DNA of 64,000 nt from JBBSHJ01 sp038253135 (lineage in GTDB: Bacteria; Actinomycetota; Actinomycetes; Mycobacteriales; QHCD01), in assembly GCA_038253135.1 (NCBI GenBank), contig JBBSHJ010000002.1:1-64000 (forward strand), written 5' to 3'. Made by a program: the position numbers and the translations under genes. Positions 28,988 to 38,580 of the stretch are shown here, in pieces; positions within the stretch are counted from its first letter, which is position 1, and each line of letters begins with the position of its first letter. The notes under the pieces were generated by a model that ran no database searches, was not told where the DNA came from, and worked only from the letters and a program-made list of their open reading frames with translations.

Positions 28988-31900
28988 CTAGTCCGCGGCC
29001 ACCTGCACCGGTACGACGTGCCGGCGGACCACCAGGACGCCGCGGCCCGGCACCGGGGAGGGGCGCCGGCGGGGCAGCCGCACGCCGAGCAGCTCACCGT
29101 CGGCCGGCACCGGCGCGAGCAACAACCCGGCGCCGGCCTGGCGCAGGGCCGCACCGAGCCCGCGATAGCTGCGGGCGATCCCTTCGCCGTGACCCGCCGC
29201 CACCACGAGGACGGCCCGCGCCTGCATGAGCCCGGTGATCCGCTCGCCGAGCGGGAGGTCCCCGATCAATTCGACGTCGTCGACGAGGATCGCGGCCGGA
29301 CCGGTCGTGGCGGCCAGCGCGTCGTCCAGGCGGTCGATCGCGTCGCCGGCACCGGCCGGCACGGTGACGAGCGGGCTGCAGGCGCCGAGCGGCGAGCGGG
29401 GTGGTGCGATCACGACCACCCGCACGCCCGCGCGGGCGAGCTCGGTGGCGAACCGGGACAGGGCGGTGGACCGGCCGCTGCCCGGCGGACCGGCGATCAG
29501 GAACCCCGGCCCGTCGCCGTCCAGGTCGACCGTGACCGGGTCGGCCGTGTCGCCGCCGAGCCCCAGCACGACCTGCAGCGGGCCGTCCCGGCGAGCGGCC
29601 GACAGCGTCCCGGCCGGAACGCGCTCGGGCAGCGGCACCAGGCGGATCGGGCCGCGGCCGGCGGCCGGCGGGGCCGAGGACTCGGCCAGCGCGCGGAGTG
29701 ACGCGGCCTGGCTGTGGCCCGGCGCCGGCGCGAGGATCTGCACCTCGGTGGCCGACTCGGCGAGCAGGCCGCGGCCGGGCGGCAGGTCGATCGGGACCTG
29801 CCGGGGGCGGATCCCGAGCAGGCCGTAGTCGGATCGGTCCGGCAGGGCCAGCGCGATCCGGGTGCCCAGCGTGGTGGGCACCCGAGCGGTGAGCGCGGCG
29901 CGATCGCCGGCCACCGCGACGATGAGGCCGGCACCGGGGCCCTCGCGGATCAGTTTGTGCAGCGACTCGACGGCCGGGCCGGCGTCCAGGCCGTCGTACG
30001 CCGCCATGAACCCGTCCCAGCCATCGAGCAACAGCAGCTGGTACGGCAGGATCGCACCGGTCGCGCGGGCCGCCCGCTGCTCGGCCGGCGACCCGAAGCC
30101 GCCGGCCGCGAGCACGGCCTTGCGGCGGTCGAGCTCGTCGCCGAGCCGGGCGAGCAGGCGCTCGCCGCGGGCGGGGTCCTCGCGGTCGCAGTAGGCGCCG
30201 CAGTGCGGCAGGGCCGTGATCGGGCGGAGCCCGCCGCCGGCGCAGTCGAGCAGGTAGACGTGCAGGTCCTCCGGGCCGAGCCGTCCGGCCGCGGCGATCG
30301 CGAGGGTGCGCAGGGCCGTCGTCCGCCCGGTGCGCGCGGCCCCGGCGATCAGCAGCCCGGTGCCGGCCGCGAGGTCCACCTCGACGGTCGTACGCCGCTG
30401 CTCGGCCGGACGGTCGGCGAGCGCGAACGGCAGCCGCGTCGGCTCCGGCAGGTCACCGGCGGGCATCTCGGCGGCGGGCAGGTCGCGCTCGGTCACGACC
30501 CGGGGCAGCGGCGGGAGCCATGGGCGGCGCGCCCGCGCTGTCGTGCTCGCGCGGATGCGGTCGACCAGATCGGCGAGGTCGGTGCGCCCCGGATCACCGA
30601 TCCCGGCGTCGGGATCGGCGCCGGCGCGATCCGGTGGCCAGGCCACCCGGCGTACGTCGACGGAGCGGGACGACCGGCGCCGCAGCGGCGCGCCGACATG
30701 GGCCGTTTGGAAGGCGACGACGCCCTCGGCCCCGATCCTGGCCACCGCGCGGCCGGGCGTGGCCGCCGAGATCGCGGCGGCGTCGGGACCGTCGATGACG
30801 TCCGCGGACTCCGCGGCGTCGGTGACCCGCAGCGCGATCCGCAGGTTGGTGTTGGCCCGGATCAGCGGCGACACCACGCCTCCGGGACGTTGCGTGGCGA
30901 GAACGAGGTGGATGCCCAGCGACCGGCCGCGCATCGCGATGCCGACCAGCCCGTCCACGAAATCCGGCAGCTCGTCGGCGAGCGTCGCGAACTCGTCGAC
31001 GACGAGGACGAGCCGGGGGGGCATCCGCGCTCCGTCCGCGCTGCGGGCCCAGAGGGCGTCGATGTCGGGTACGCCGGCATCGGCGAGGACGCGCTCACGG
31101 CGGCGCAGCTCGGCCGACAGCGACACGATCGCGCGCTCGGTGAGATGGGGGTCGAGATCGGTCACCATCCCGGCGGTGTGCGGAAGCCGCGCGCAGTCCC
31201 GGAAAGCCGCGCCGCCCTTGTAGTCGATCAGCACGAAGGCCAACCGATCGGGTGCATTGGCGACGGCCAGCGAGGCGATCATGGTCTGCAGCAGCTCGGA
31301 CTTGCCGGCTCCGGTGGTGCCGGCGATCAGGACGTGCGGGCCGTGCCGGGCGAGGTCGAGGACGAGCGGCCCGGCGGCCGACTCGCCGAGGACGAAACGC
31401 GCACTGGCTCCGGTCGCGACCGCGTCGCCCGGGAGCGCGCCGAGCAGGTCGAGCAGCCGTGAGCGCGCCGGCAGTCCCCCGCTCTCGTCCGCACCGAGAT
31501 CGCGCAGCGGGGCGAGGCGGCGGGCGATCCGCTCCGCCGGTTCCGTCCCCAGCGCGTCGATCGTGACGCCCGCGATCGGGTCCGTGCCGGCGCGGTGCAG
31601 GAGCATCTCGCCGCCGGTCTCCCCCGCGACCACGGCGACCCCTCCGCACGCGGCCGGGAGCACGTTGACGCTGCGGCCCAGGCAGAGGGCGTGGATCCCC
31701 ACCTCCGGCCCACGCCGCAGCAGCGTCGCGAAAGCCGGCTCGGCGAGCACCCGGCCCGAGGCGATGACGAGCGTCCGTGGCCCCGGCCACTGCGGGCCCG
31801 CCGGTCGGGCCCGCTCGCGCCCGTCGATGACCCGCAGCATCTCGCCGAGCAGCCGAGCCGATCCGGCGCCATCCCCGGCCACGGCGGGCTCGTCCGCGTC

Positions 31901-33190
31901 GAGGTGCGGCAGCCAGCGCAGCCAGGCCCAGTCCTCCGGCCGGTCGACGAGCACGGCCAGGCCCAGGTCGTCCGGGCTGTGCAGCACCGCGGCCTGGGCG
32001 ATGAGCGAGCGGGTCAGCCCCAGCACCGGCCCGGCGGGACCGGCGATGCCGAGCACGCCGCAGTCGACGAGCGGCACGACGACGGGCACGTCGGGCAATA
32101 CGGGTACGCCGTCCGCGCGCCCCTCGACGGGCACCCGGGCGGGAAGGTCGGCCGTGCCGATCCGCAGCACCAGCGCGTCGGGGTCGGTCCGCCGCCGCTC
32201 CCAGATCCGCTGGGTCGGGCGGTCCGCGATCCGGCGCAGGACCGCGAGATCCGGTGCCGCGGACCGGCGGGCCCGACGCTCTCGGGTGAGGGCAGCGGCG
32301 AGCGCGTCCTCGGCCGCCGCGGTCGCGGCGGCGTACTCGGCCCGGTCGCGGCGGCGGCCGCGGCGGGCGCCGCGCCGCTCGCTCCAAGCGTTGCCGAGCA
32401 CCATGACCGGCGAGAGCAGCATGAACAGCAGGTAGAGCGGCGAGCGCATCCACCAGGCGAGCGCGCCACCGAGGACCAGCGGTGCGAGGGCGCTCACCAG
32501 CGGGACCGCCGCGGTGGTACGCCGCGCGGGCTCGCTCGGGACCACGATCGCGCCGGCATCGCCGGGCCCGGCCAGCCGGGGCGGACGGCGTACCGTCGCC
32601 GCCCCGTCGGGCCGCGCCACCACCGTGGCGGGCGGGTCGTCGGTGCCGGCCACGGTGAGCGTGGTGCGGCCGACGCGGATCCGGGCGTCGGCCGGCACCG
32701 GCGTCTCGGTGCCGCCGGGCAGCCGTACGCCGTCCAACGTGCTGCCGTTGGTCGAGCCCAGGTCCCAGCAGGAGATGCCGTCGGGCTCGGTCAGGATGGC
32801 GAGATGCCGGCGGGAGACGTCGGGATCGTCGATCACCAGGTCGGCGGTGTGGTCGCGCCCGATCACGACGACCGTGCCCGGTCGCAGGTCCCGGGCCGCG
32901 CCGGCGTCCGGGCCGCCGACCACGAGCAGCGCCAGCACCCCGGCGGGACGGGGGGAGCGCGGGCCGGGCCGGCCGACGCCGAGCAGGCAGCCCGACCTGA
33001 TCGCGGCGGTGCCGAGGGCACAGTCGCTGCCGAGCCGGGTCGTGCCGGAGAAGATCGGAGCGCCCGGCCGACCGGCGATCGCCGTCAACCGGCCGGCCAC
33101 CTCGCCGAGCGTGGCACCCGGGGGCGCGTCAATCGTGACATCGCCGGATCCGCCTTCCACGGACGAGACCAGCGTTACGGTGATGCGCAC
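28988..33190 (-). CDS. EssC/EccC-like FHA-FtsK/SpoIIIE ATPase of a type VII-like system
   Basis: Product 1400 aa from GTG 33190. N-terminal ~80 residues look like a degenerate FHA or ubiquitin-like domain. A clear FHA domain follows at 105-155 (IGRDHTADLVIDDPDVSRRH, GSTNGS). TM segments lie at about 226-246 and 252-267. Three P-loop ATPase domains follow: GTTGAGKS near 622 with VVDEFATLADEL, deviant GAARTGRTT near 947, and GPPGSGRST near 1232. FHA-TM-TM-three-ATPase order resembles firmicute EssC more than mycobacterial EccC, which has no FHA. Divergent from a WXG100 gene 131 bp away. EccB, EccD, EccE and mycosin genes are absent nearby. Function: motor for WXG100 substrate export (inference from family). 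Confidence 0.85.
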   Translation of the reverse strand: MRITVTLVSSVEGGSGDVTIDAPPGATLGEVAGRLTAIAGRPGAPIFSGTTRLGSDCALGTAAIRSGCLLGVGRPGPRSPRPAGVLALLVVGGPDAGAARDLRPGTVVVIGRDHTADLVIDDPDVSRRHLAILTEPDGISCWDLGSTNGSTLDGVRLPGGTETPVPADARIRVGRTTLTVAGTDDPPATVVARPDGAATVRRPPRLAGPGDAGAIVVPSEPARRTTAAVPLVSALAPLVLGGALAWWMRSPLYLLFMLLSPVMVLGNAWSERRGARRGRRRDRAEYAAATAAAEDALAAALTRERRARRSAAPDLAVLRRIADRPTQRIWERRRTDPDALVLRIGTADLPARVPVEGRADGVPVLPDVPVVVPLVDCGVLGIAGPAGPVLGLTRSLIAQAAVLHSPDDLGLAVLVDRPEDWAWLRWLPHLDADEPAVAGDGAGSARLLGEMLRVIDGRERARPAGPQWPGPRTLVIASGRVLAEPAFATLLRRGPEVGIHALCLGRSVNVLPAACGGVAVVAGETGGEMLLHRAGTDPIAGVTIDALGTEPAERIARRLAPLRDLGADESGGLPARSRLLDLLGALPGDAVATGASARFVLGESAAGPLVLDLARHGPHVLIAGTTGAGKSELLQTMIASLAVANAPDRLAFVLIDYKGGAAFRDCARLPHTAGMVTDLDPHLTERAIVSLSAELRRRERVLADAGVPDIDALWARSADGARMPPRLVLVVDEFATLADELPDFVDGLVGIAMRGRSLGIHLVLATQRPGGVVSPLIRANTNLRIALRVTDAAESADVIDGPDAAAISAATPGRAVARIGAEGVVAFQTAHVGAPLRRRSSRSVDVRRVAWPPDRAGADPDAGIGDPGRTDLADLVDRIRASTTARARRPWLPPLPRVVTERDLPAAEMPAGDLPEPTRLPFALADRPAEQRRTTVEVDLAAGTGLLIAGAARTGRTTALRTLAIAAAGRLGPEDLHVYLLDCAGGGLRPITALPHCGAYCDREDPARGERLLARLGDELDRRKAVLAAGGFGSPAEQRAARATGAILPYQLLLLDGWDGFMAAYDGLDAGPAVESLHKLIREGPGAGLIVAVAGDRAALTARVPTTLGTRIALALPDRSDYGLLGIRPRQVPIDLPPGRGLLAESATEVQILAPAPGHSQAASLRALAESSAPPAAGRGPIRLVPLPERVPAGTLSAARRDGPLQVVLGLGGDTADPVTVDLDGDGPGFLIAGPPGSGRSTALSRFATELARAGVRVVVIAPPRSPLGACSPLVTVPAGAGDAIDRLDDALAATTGPAAILVDDVELIGDLPLGERITGLMQARAVLVVAAGHGEGIARSYRGLGAALRQAGAGLLLAPVPADGELLGVRLPRRRPSPVPGRGVLVVRRHVVPVQVAAD

Positions 33191-33321
33191 CCCGTGAGTG
33201 TGTCCAAGGTCCGCCGCCGGTACGGCGCGTTGTCCACAGGCTGTGAATGCGGCCAGCGGGGGCAGCGGGTATTTGTCTAGCTTCGGGACGTCGTGTTCTT
33301 GCGATGTCCTCAGGAGGGGTC

Positions 33322-33621
33322 ATGTCGGATCAGGGAATTGTCGTCACGCCGGAAATGCTCAGCGAGCACGCCTCATACGTTCATTCCACGGCTGGGCAGA
33401 TCACCAGTCTCGTCGGCGGAATGGGCAGCCGTATGACGCAGCTCGCGGCCAGCAACTGGCGCGGCGGCGCGAGCACCCGGGCGCTGCAGCTGCACGAGGA
33501 GATCAAGAAACACCACAGTGCGATCATTCAAGCGACCAATGAGTTCGGGCAGCTGATTTCGCGGTCGGCGACGCTTTATGCCGAGAACGAGCAGAATGTC
33601 GGTCGCATGTTCATCGCCTGA
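33322..33621 (+). CDS. WXG100-family (ESAT-6-like) protein
   Basis: Product 99 aa from ATG 33322 after AGGAGGGG. Helix-turn-helix hairpin with the turn NWRGGAS (W-x-G at 46-48). Long amphipathic helices flank it, and it has no signal peptide. WXG100 proteins are exported by FtsK/SpoIIIE-type ATPases. A possible export motif Y-x-x-x-D/E is present near the end (YAENE). Divergent from the EssC-like ATPase, its probable motor. No second WXG100 partner is adjacent, so it may homodimerise. Confidence 0.9.
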   Translation: MSDQGIVVTPEMLSEHASYVHSTAGQITSLVGGMGSRMTQLAASNWRGGASTRALQLHEEIKKHHSAIIQATNEFGQLISRSATLYAENEQNVGRMFIA

Positions 33622-33654
33622 GCGGCCGGGCGGCCGGTCTGCGACAATGTCTGG

Positions 33655-34032
33655 ATGAGCGGTCGAGGTGTCCTTGTTTTCGATGGCGACTGCGGATTCT
33701 GCACGTCCTCGGCGCGGTTTGTCGACCGGCGGGTCCGGCCCGATGCGGATGTCGTCCCGTGGCAGGCGGCTGACCTGACGGCCTTGGGCATCACCGCCGA
33801 GCAGGCCCGCGCCGCGGTCCAATGGGTGGCGCCGGACGGTGCCGTCAGCTCGGGCAGCGACGCGATCGCAGCCGCGCTGCGCAGTGCCGGTGCGCCCTGG
33901 CCCGTGTTGGGCCGGGTGCTGGTGCTGCCGCTGGTGTCGGTGCTGGCGCGGGCGGCGTACCGCGTGGTGTCGGCCAACCGGCAACGGTTGCCCGGGGCTA
34001 CGCCGGCGTGCTCCGGCCGGGACGTCAGGTGA
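33655..34032 (+). CDS. DCC-family (DUF393) thiol-disulphide oxidoreductase-like protein
   Basis: Product 125 aa. The family motif FDGDCGFC (9-16) gives a thioredoxin-like C-x-x-C (Cys13, Cys16). Then come LTALGITAEQARAAVQWVAPDG and a final hydrophobic stretch. The redox role is unproven in the family. Start ATG 33655 has no ribosome-binding site; GACAAT 6 nt upstream could be a -10 of a leaderless message. The end overlaps the phosphotransferase gene tail by 8 bp, convergent. Confidence 0.82.
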   Translation: MSGRGVLVFDGDCGFCTSSARFVDRRVRPDADVVPWQAADLTALGITAEQARAAVQWVAPDGAVSSGSDAIAAALRSAGAPWPVLGRVLVLPLVSVLARAAYRVVSANRQRLPGATPACSGRDVR

Positions 34033-35030
34033 CCGGGTCCGCGCCGCGGGCGCCCTCGCCCGGCAGCATCGACCGGACCGACGCGAGCCAGGGCTGCTCG
34101 TTCGGGCTGCCGAGCGCCCTCGCGGCCGATTGGATGCTGCCGCGCAGGATGAGCAGCCGCAGCCATCCGCGCTCGACCTTGCCCAAGACGACCTCTTGGC
34201 CGTAGCCGGCCAGGAATTCCGCACGGGCGGCCGAGGAAATCGGTCTCCAGTGGTGGTAGCCGGTGCCGAGGTGCACGGCGCTCCAGGCCACATCTTCGAC
34301 GCGACGACCGGGTCGCGTCTCCTCCAGATCGAGCACGGCGCTGATCCGCTCGTCGTGCCAGAGGATGTTCGCCGCTCGGAAGTCGGTGTTGATCAGCTGC
34401 GTCGCCACACCGTCGGCGGCGACGCCGGCCGCCAGGTGGTCGGCCGCGGAGATCGCGGATGCGAGCGTCGGCTCATCGATGTCATCCGGCGGCCAGCCGG
34501 ATGACATCGATGTGATCGAGGTGGTCCTGGCGATCGCGTCGGACCGCGGGTATTCGGCCAGGGCGCGGTGCAGGCGGCCGAGCACGATGCCGGCGGCCCG
34601 GGCCTGGCAGGGACCGTCCGGATCGAGCAACTTCCCGGGAAAGATGCGCTGCAGGCCGACGGAAAAGGTGATCGCATTGCACCTGCCGGTCACCGGATCG
34701 GGCCGGCACCGGGACCGAGACGGGGACGCCGCGCTCGGGCAGCCAGGCCGTGAGGTCGGCGAGGGCGAGCAGGCGATCGTGCGCGCCCGGATACGCACAC
34801 GCCTTGGTGAGGAATTCGCCGTCTTCGCCGGCCAGCCAGAAGATCAGGTTTCCGGCGCTGATCGCCAACCGGTCCACCCGGCGGACGGTGATGCCGTAGC
34901 CGTCGGCGAGCTGGGCCTTGATCCACTGCTGCGCCTCGTCCGGATCGGCGAAACGAAACCGGTTTTGCAGTGCCGTAACGGGATCGGCCGTCTCCCAGAG
35001 CATTGTCACCGGGGGATCTGAATTCGTCAT
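34025..35030 (-). pseudogene. Phosphotransferase (aminoglycoside/choline-kinase-like), frameshifted
   Basis: The N-terminal part starts at ATG 35030 and runs in one frame through LISAGNLIFWL-like and LAWLPERGVPVSVPVPA. The C-terminal part continues one frame over from DPVTGRCNA through INTDFRAANILWHDERISAVLDLEE to 34025. One extra base near 34705-34710 (GCCC before GATCC on the coding strand) explains the break. Repaired length would be about 335 aa. The catalytic loop keeps Asp and Asn (TDFRAAN) but has INTD in place of HGD. Real mutation or sequence error cannot be told apart here. Contains a 17-bp perfect hairpin. Confidence 0.7.
34474..34512. repeat. Perfect 17-bp inverted repeat inside phosphotransferase gene
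   Basis: Arms CATCGATGTCATCCGGC (34474-34490) and its exact complement (34496-34512) with a 5-nt loop GGCCA. It lies within coding sequence and is more regular than expected from codons alone. Confidence 0.9.
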
Positions 35031-35189
35031 GTACGTGATATTACCTGACTGGAATAGTACTCTTCAAATGTTTCATCTACAGGGTGGACAATGGTGACGC
35101 TCAGTGAATTCCGTGGCCGCATTCGTTGGAACGCTGTGCGGCGGCGTAAGCTTCGAGCGATCGGGCCGGTGCTTTTCCCAGAGACACGG

Positions 35190-35195
35190 TAAATT
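35190..35195 (+). promoter_or_regulatory. -10 element of FG-GAP gene (leaderless)
   Basis: TAAATT lies 6 nt before ATG 35202. It is part of a 10-bp palindrome GTAAATTTAC (35189-35198), so a repressor could bind there. No ribosome-binding site is seen. Confidence 0.45.
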
Positions 35196-35201
35196 TACAT
35201 A

Positions 35202-36701
35202 ATGAGCCCCCTTTTGCGGCGGTCCCGGATTCGCCGGCCGCTGGCCGTCCTCGCGCTGTCTGGGGGCCTCGTTGCGGGAGCGATCGCGCCGCTCGGTGCC
35301 GGCGCCGCATCCGCGTCGCCGAGCCCGATCCAGACGACCAGATGGTCCACGCCGACATACAACCCGCGCTACACCTGGGATGTGCCCGGCGAGCAGTTCT
35401 CGTCCCCATCAGTGCTTTATTACAACGGAAAGACCTACGTCACCGCTGGATTTCCGAACGGGCACATTTACGTCTGGAATGCGTTGACCGGCGGGCGAGT
35501 GCTGGATCGCTACGTCGGCCCCGGCGTCATCGACGCCGCACCGACCATCGTCGACTTTTACCACGACGGCCTTCCCGACATCGTCACCCAGGACACCAAT
35601 GGCGACGTCGTCGGCTTCACGCTGAGAAACAAGACGATCTTCAAGGCGAAGTCCGGAGTCGCGTCGTCCAAGCATCCGGGAAACTTCTCCGCCACCAAAA
35701 TCTTCGACGTCAACAAGGACGGCCACCTGGACGTGATCCAGACCAGCTGGGACGGCCGACTGCACATCTGGGACGGTCGATACCTGAACGGCGCCCGGTC
35801 GACCCGTGAGTTGCCCGGATTCCCCTACGTCGCCCAGGACACGATCTGGTCGTCTCCTGTCATCGCCGACCTCAACCACGATGGTCGCTGGGACGTCGTC
35901 TTCGGTTACGACTGCGACGGCGTCTACGGGCAGCGCTGCTACAAGGTCCGCAACTACTACAACCGCGGCGGGTATGTCACGGCGATCAACACGGTCGGCC
36001 CGTACCGCGGCGAACCGCTCTACGGCTGGCCGCGGTTCGTGCACAACCAGACCGTCTGGTCGAGCCCGGCCATCACCGATCTCAACCGTGACGGGAAGCT
36101 CGACGTCGTCGTCGGCACCGGAAACATGATGACGGGCGGGCAGGAAGTGCTCGCCTACGACCACCAGGGAAATTATGTGAACGGCTGGCCGGTGAAGACC
36201 GCGGGGCGGACCACCGGATCGCCTGCCGTCGGCGACCTAGACGGCGACGGGAAGGTCGAGGTCGTGGAGGCCGACGACAGCGGCTACCTGTACGTCTTCA
36301 ACAGCAACGGCACTCGGCGCTTCGTCAAGTGCGTCACCAACAGCCGGACCGGCTGCGGCACGACGCGCTTTCACCCGCATGCGAGCCCGATCATCGCCAA
36401 CGTCCTCGGTGCGAGGGGCCACCAGCAGGTCATCGTCGGCGGCGAGCAGCATCTTTACGTCTTCGACGGATCGGGCACGGAGCGGTATCGCGGGATGTTG
36501 TGGTGGACCGATCGACCCGTCCGCAGCGTGCCCTTCACCGCGGCTCCCACGTATGCCGCCGTACCCGGTCGTACCTCGACCATCTACGTCGCCGCCGGTG
36601 AGTCGACCTTCGGTGAGATCTTCGGCTGGAGCCTCGGCACCAACTACTCCGCGTCGGCGTGGCCGACGTTCCAGCGGACCTTCGCGCACGCCGGCCGGTA
36701 G
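35202..36701 (+). CDS. Secreted FG-GAP/VCBS repeat protein
   Basis: Product 499 aa. Signal peptide about 1-38 (LAVLALSGGLVAGAI, cleavage near ASA/SPS). At least five beta-propeller blades carry FG-GAP/VCBS calcium-binding loops such as DVNKDGHLDVI, DLNHDGRWDVV, DLNRDGKLDVV and DLDGDGKVEVV. Such propellers bind ligands or polysaccharide outside the cell; no catalytic site is visible. Paired cysteines (CDGVYGQRC, CVTNSRTGC) suggest disulphides. The gene stands alone between the phosphotransferase and the PHP operon. Confidence 0.85.
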   Translation: MSPLLRRSRIRRPLAVLALSGGLVAGAIAPLGAGAASASPSPIQTTRWSTPTYNPRYTWDVPGEQFSSPSVLYYNGKTYVTAGFPNGHIYVWNALTGGRVLDRYVGPGVIDAAPTIVDFYHDGLPDIVTQDTNGDVVGFTLRNKTIFKAKSGVASSKHPGNFSATKIFDVNKDGHLDVIQTSWDGRLHIWDGRYLNGARSTRELPGFPYVAQDTIWSSPVIADLNHDGRWDVVFGYDCDGVYGQRCYKVRNYYNRGGYVTAINTVGPYRGEPLYGWPRFVHNQTVWSSPAITDLNRDGKLDVVVGTGNMMTGGQEVLAYDHQGNYVNGWPVKTAGRTTGSPAVGDLDGDGKVEVVEADDSGYLYVFNSNGTRRFVKCVTNSRTGCGTTRFHPHASPIIANVLGARGHQQVIVGGEQHLYVFDGSGTERYRGMLWWTDRPVRSVPFTAAPTYAAVPGRTSTIYVAAGESTFGEIFGWSLGTNYSASAWPTFQRTFAHAGR

Positions 36702-36755
36702 CCGCCCGGACCGGTCCGCGCCGGTGTCGGACCGATCGGCGATACTGGCCGCAGG

Positions 36756-37640
36756 ATGAGCATCGACCTGCACACGCACTCGACCGCGTCCGACGGCACG
36801 GTGCCGCCCGCGGACCTGATGGCCGCCGCACCGGCCGCCGGGGTCTCGGTGATCGCCCTGACCGACCATGACTCGACCGGTGGCTGGGACGAGGCCGCGA
36901 CGGCGCTGCCGCCCGGGCTGACCCTCGTGCCCGGCGCGGAGATCTCCTGCCGCTACCCGGTCCCCGTCGCCGGGGGCGGCACCACCCGGGTCGCGGTGCA
37001 CCTGCTCGCGCTGCTCTTCGACCGCGCCGAGCCGGCCTTCGCCGCCGCGCGCGAGTCGCTGCGGGTCAGCCGGTCGTCCCGCGGCCGGCGCATCGTCGGT
37101 CGACTGCAGCAGGCCGGGTACGACGTCGACTGGGCCCGGGTCCGGGCGCTGGCGGCCGGCGCCCCGGTCGGGCGTCCGCACCTTGCCCGCGCGCTGGTCG
37201 AGATCGGCGCGGTCCGCGACGTGCCGGAGGCGTTCGTCCGCCTGCTCGAGAGCACCGGCCCCTACTACGAGCCCAAGGCCGACCTCGACGCCGTACACGC
37301 GATCGAGATGGTGCGGGCCGCCGGCGGCGTGCCCGTGCTGGCGCATCCGTTCGCACGCCGGCGCGGCCCGTGCGTCGACCGCGCGGCGATCGCCGTCATG
37401 CGCGATGCGGGCCTGCTGGGCATCGAGGTCGATCATCCCGATCATGACCCGACGGCACGGGCCGACGCGGCCGCCATCGCCGGCGCGCTCGGCCTCATCG
37501 GCACCGGCTCCAGCGATTATCACGGCACCAACAAGCCGACCGCCCTCGGCATCGAGACGACCGCCCCGGCGGCCTACTACCGCATCGTCGACGCGGCCGG
37601 CGGGGTCCGCCCGATCACCGCGATCGCGTGCCGGCCATGA
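36756..37640 (+). CDS. PHP-domain phosphoesterase (TrpH/YciV-like)
   Basis: Product 294 aa. N-terminal metal motif DLHTHS (4-9) and ALTDHD, then EISC, LAHPFARRR and the closing GSSDYHG metal ligands form the full PHP active site. Homologues such as YciV are 5'-3' exonucleases or 3',5'-nucleotide phosphatases acting on short RNA or pAp. It shares a 4-nt overlap with the nuclease gene downstream, supporting a nucleic-acid role. Confidence 0.88.
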   Translation: MSIDLHTHSTASDGTVPPADLMAAAPAAGVSVIALTDHDSTGGWDEAATALPPGLTLVPGAEISCRYPVPVAGGGTTRVAVHLLALLFDRAEPAFAAARESLRVSRSSRGRRIVGRLQQAGYDVDWARVRALAAGAPVGRPHLARALVEIGAVRDVPEAFVRLLESTGPYYEPKADLDAVHAIEMVRAAGGVPVLAHPFARRRGPCVDRAAIAVMRDAGLLGIEVDHPDHDPTARADAAAIAGALGLIGTGSSDYHGTNKPTALGIETTAPAAYYRIVDAAGGVRPITAIACRP

Positions 37641-38512
37641 CGCCCGCCCAGCTGGGGCTGCCCGGCATGCCCGAGCCGCTCTTCGCCTGCACGCCCACCA
37701 AGCTCGCGACCTACCGCGACTGCCCACGGCGCTACCGGATGACCTACGTCGATCGGCCCGCGCCGAGGCGCGGCGGCGCGTTCGCGCACAACTCGATGGG
37801 CGCCGCCTGTCACAACGCCCTCAAGCAATGGTGGGACCTTCCGCCAGGGCGGCGTACCCCCGCCGCGGGCGGCACGCTGCTGGACGGCGCCTGGACGGAC
37901 GAGGGATTCCGCGACCCGCAGCAGTCCGCTTCCTGGCGCGGCCGGGCGCGGCGGTGGGTCGCGGACTACACCCGCGGGCTCGACCCGAGGGTCCAGCCGC
38001 CGGGCATCGAGCGGCAGGTGGCCGCGACGACCGGCCGGCTGGCGATCAGCGGGCGCGTCGACCGCGTCGATGAGCGCGACGGTGAGCTCGTCGTCGTCGA
38101 CTACAAGACCGGCCGCCGCGAGCTCGGCACCGACGATGCGCGCGGATCGCAGTCGCTCGCGTTCTACGTGCTCGGCGTACGCCGCACGATGCACCGCCCG
38201 TGCACCCAGGTGGAGTTGCACCACCTGCCGTCCGGGCGGGTCGCGTCGTTCAGCCACGACGACGCGTCGCTGGCCCGGCAGGTACGCCGCGCCGAGCAGA
38301 CCGCCGCCGACATCATCACGGCGACCGACACGGCGGCCGGCGGCGGGCCGCCGGACGAGGTCTTCCCGGCGCGGCCCGGTGCGCAGTGCGGCTGGTGCGA
38401 CCTTCGGGCGCATTGCCGGGAGGGCGCGGCGGCGAGCCGGGCGCGGGAGCCGTGGTCGGGCCTGCCCGACGTCGACTCCGATCAGCCGCAGGACAGGGTG
38501 CAGACGGCCTAA
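37637..38512 (+). CDS. RecB-family PD-(D/E)XK nuclease with Fe-S cysteines
   Basis: Product 291 aa from ATG 37637 (4-nt overlap with the PHP gene). Core motifs: Cys in YRDCPRRYR near the N-terminus, GRVDRVDERDG with catalytic Asp, VVDYKTGRR with the D-Y-K triad, and a C-terminal CGWCDLRAHC. The four cysteines match the AddB/Cas4-type iron-sulphur cluster. Probably an exonuclease in DNA repair; as a stand-alone enzyme its pathway is unknown. No cas genes are near, so Cas4 is unlikely. Confidence 0.87.
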   Translation: MTPAQLGLPGMPEPLFACTPTKLATYRDCPRRYRMTYVDRPAPRRGGAFAHNSMGAACHNALKQWWDLPPGRRTPAAGGTLLDGAWTDEGFRDPQQSASWRGRARRWVADYTRGLDPRVQPPGIERQVAATTGRLAISGRVDRVDERDGELVVVDYKTGRRELGTDDARGSQSLAFYVLGVRRTMHRPCTQVELHHLPSGRVASFSHDDASLARQVRRAEQTAADIITATDTAAGGGPPDEVFPARPGAQCGWCDLRAHCREGAAASRAREPWSGLPDVDSDQPQDRVQTA

Positions 38513-38580
38513 CCGCCCGGTCATCCCGGGCCCGGTATGGCACCGATTGATAACGGTCTTCCGCGCACCACTTCCGTCAC

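Noticed and set aside
33230..33238. TTGTCCACA, a perfect actinobacterial DnaA box
   Set aside because: A single box between the ATPase and WXG100 genes with no dnaA/dnaN and no cluster; a chance match is likely.
37637..38512. Cas4 nuclease
   Set aside because: Fe-S PD-(D/E)XK architecture fits, but there are no cas genes or CRISPR repeats anywhere in the window.
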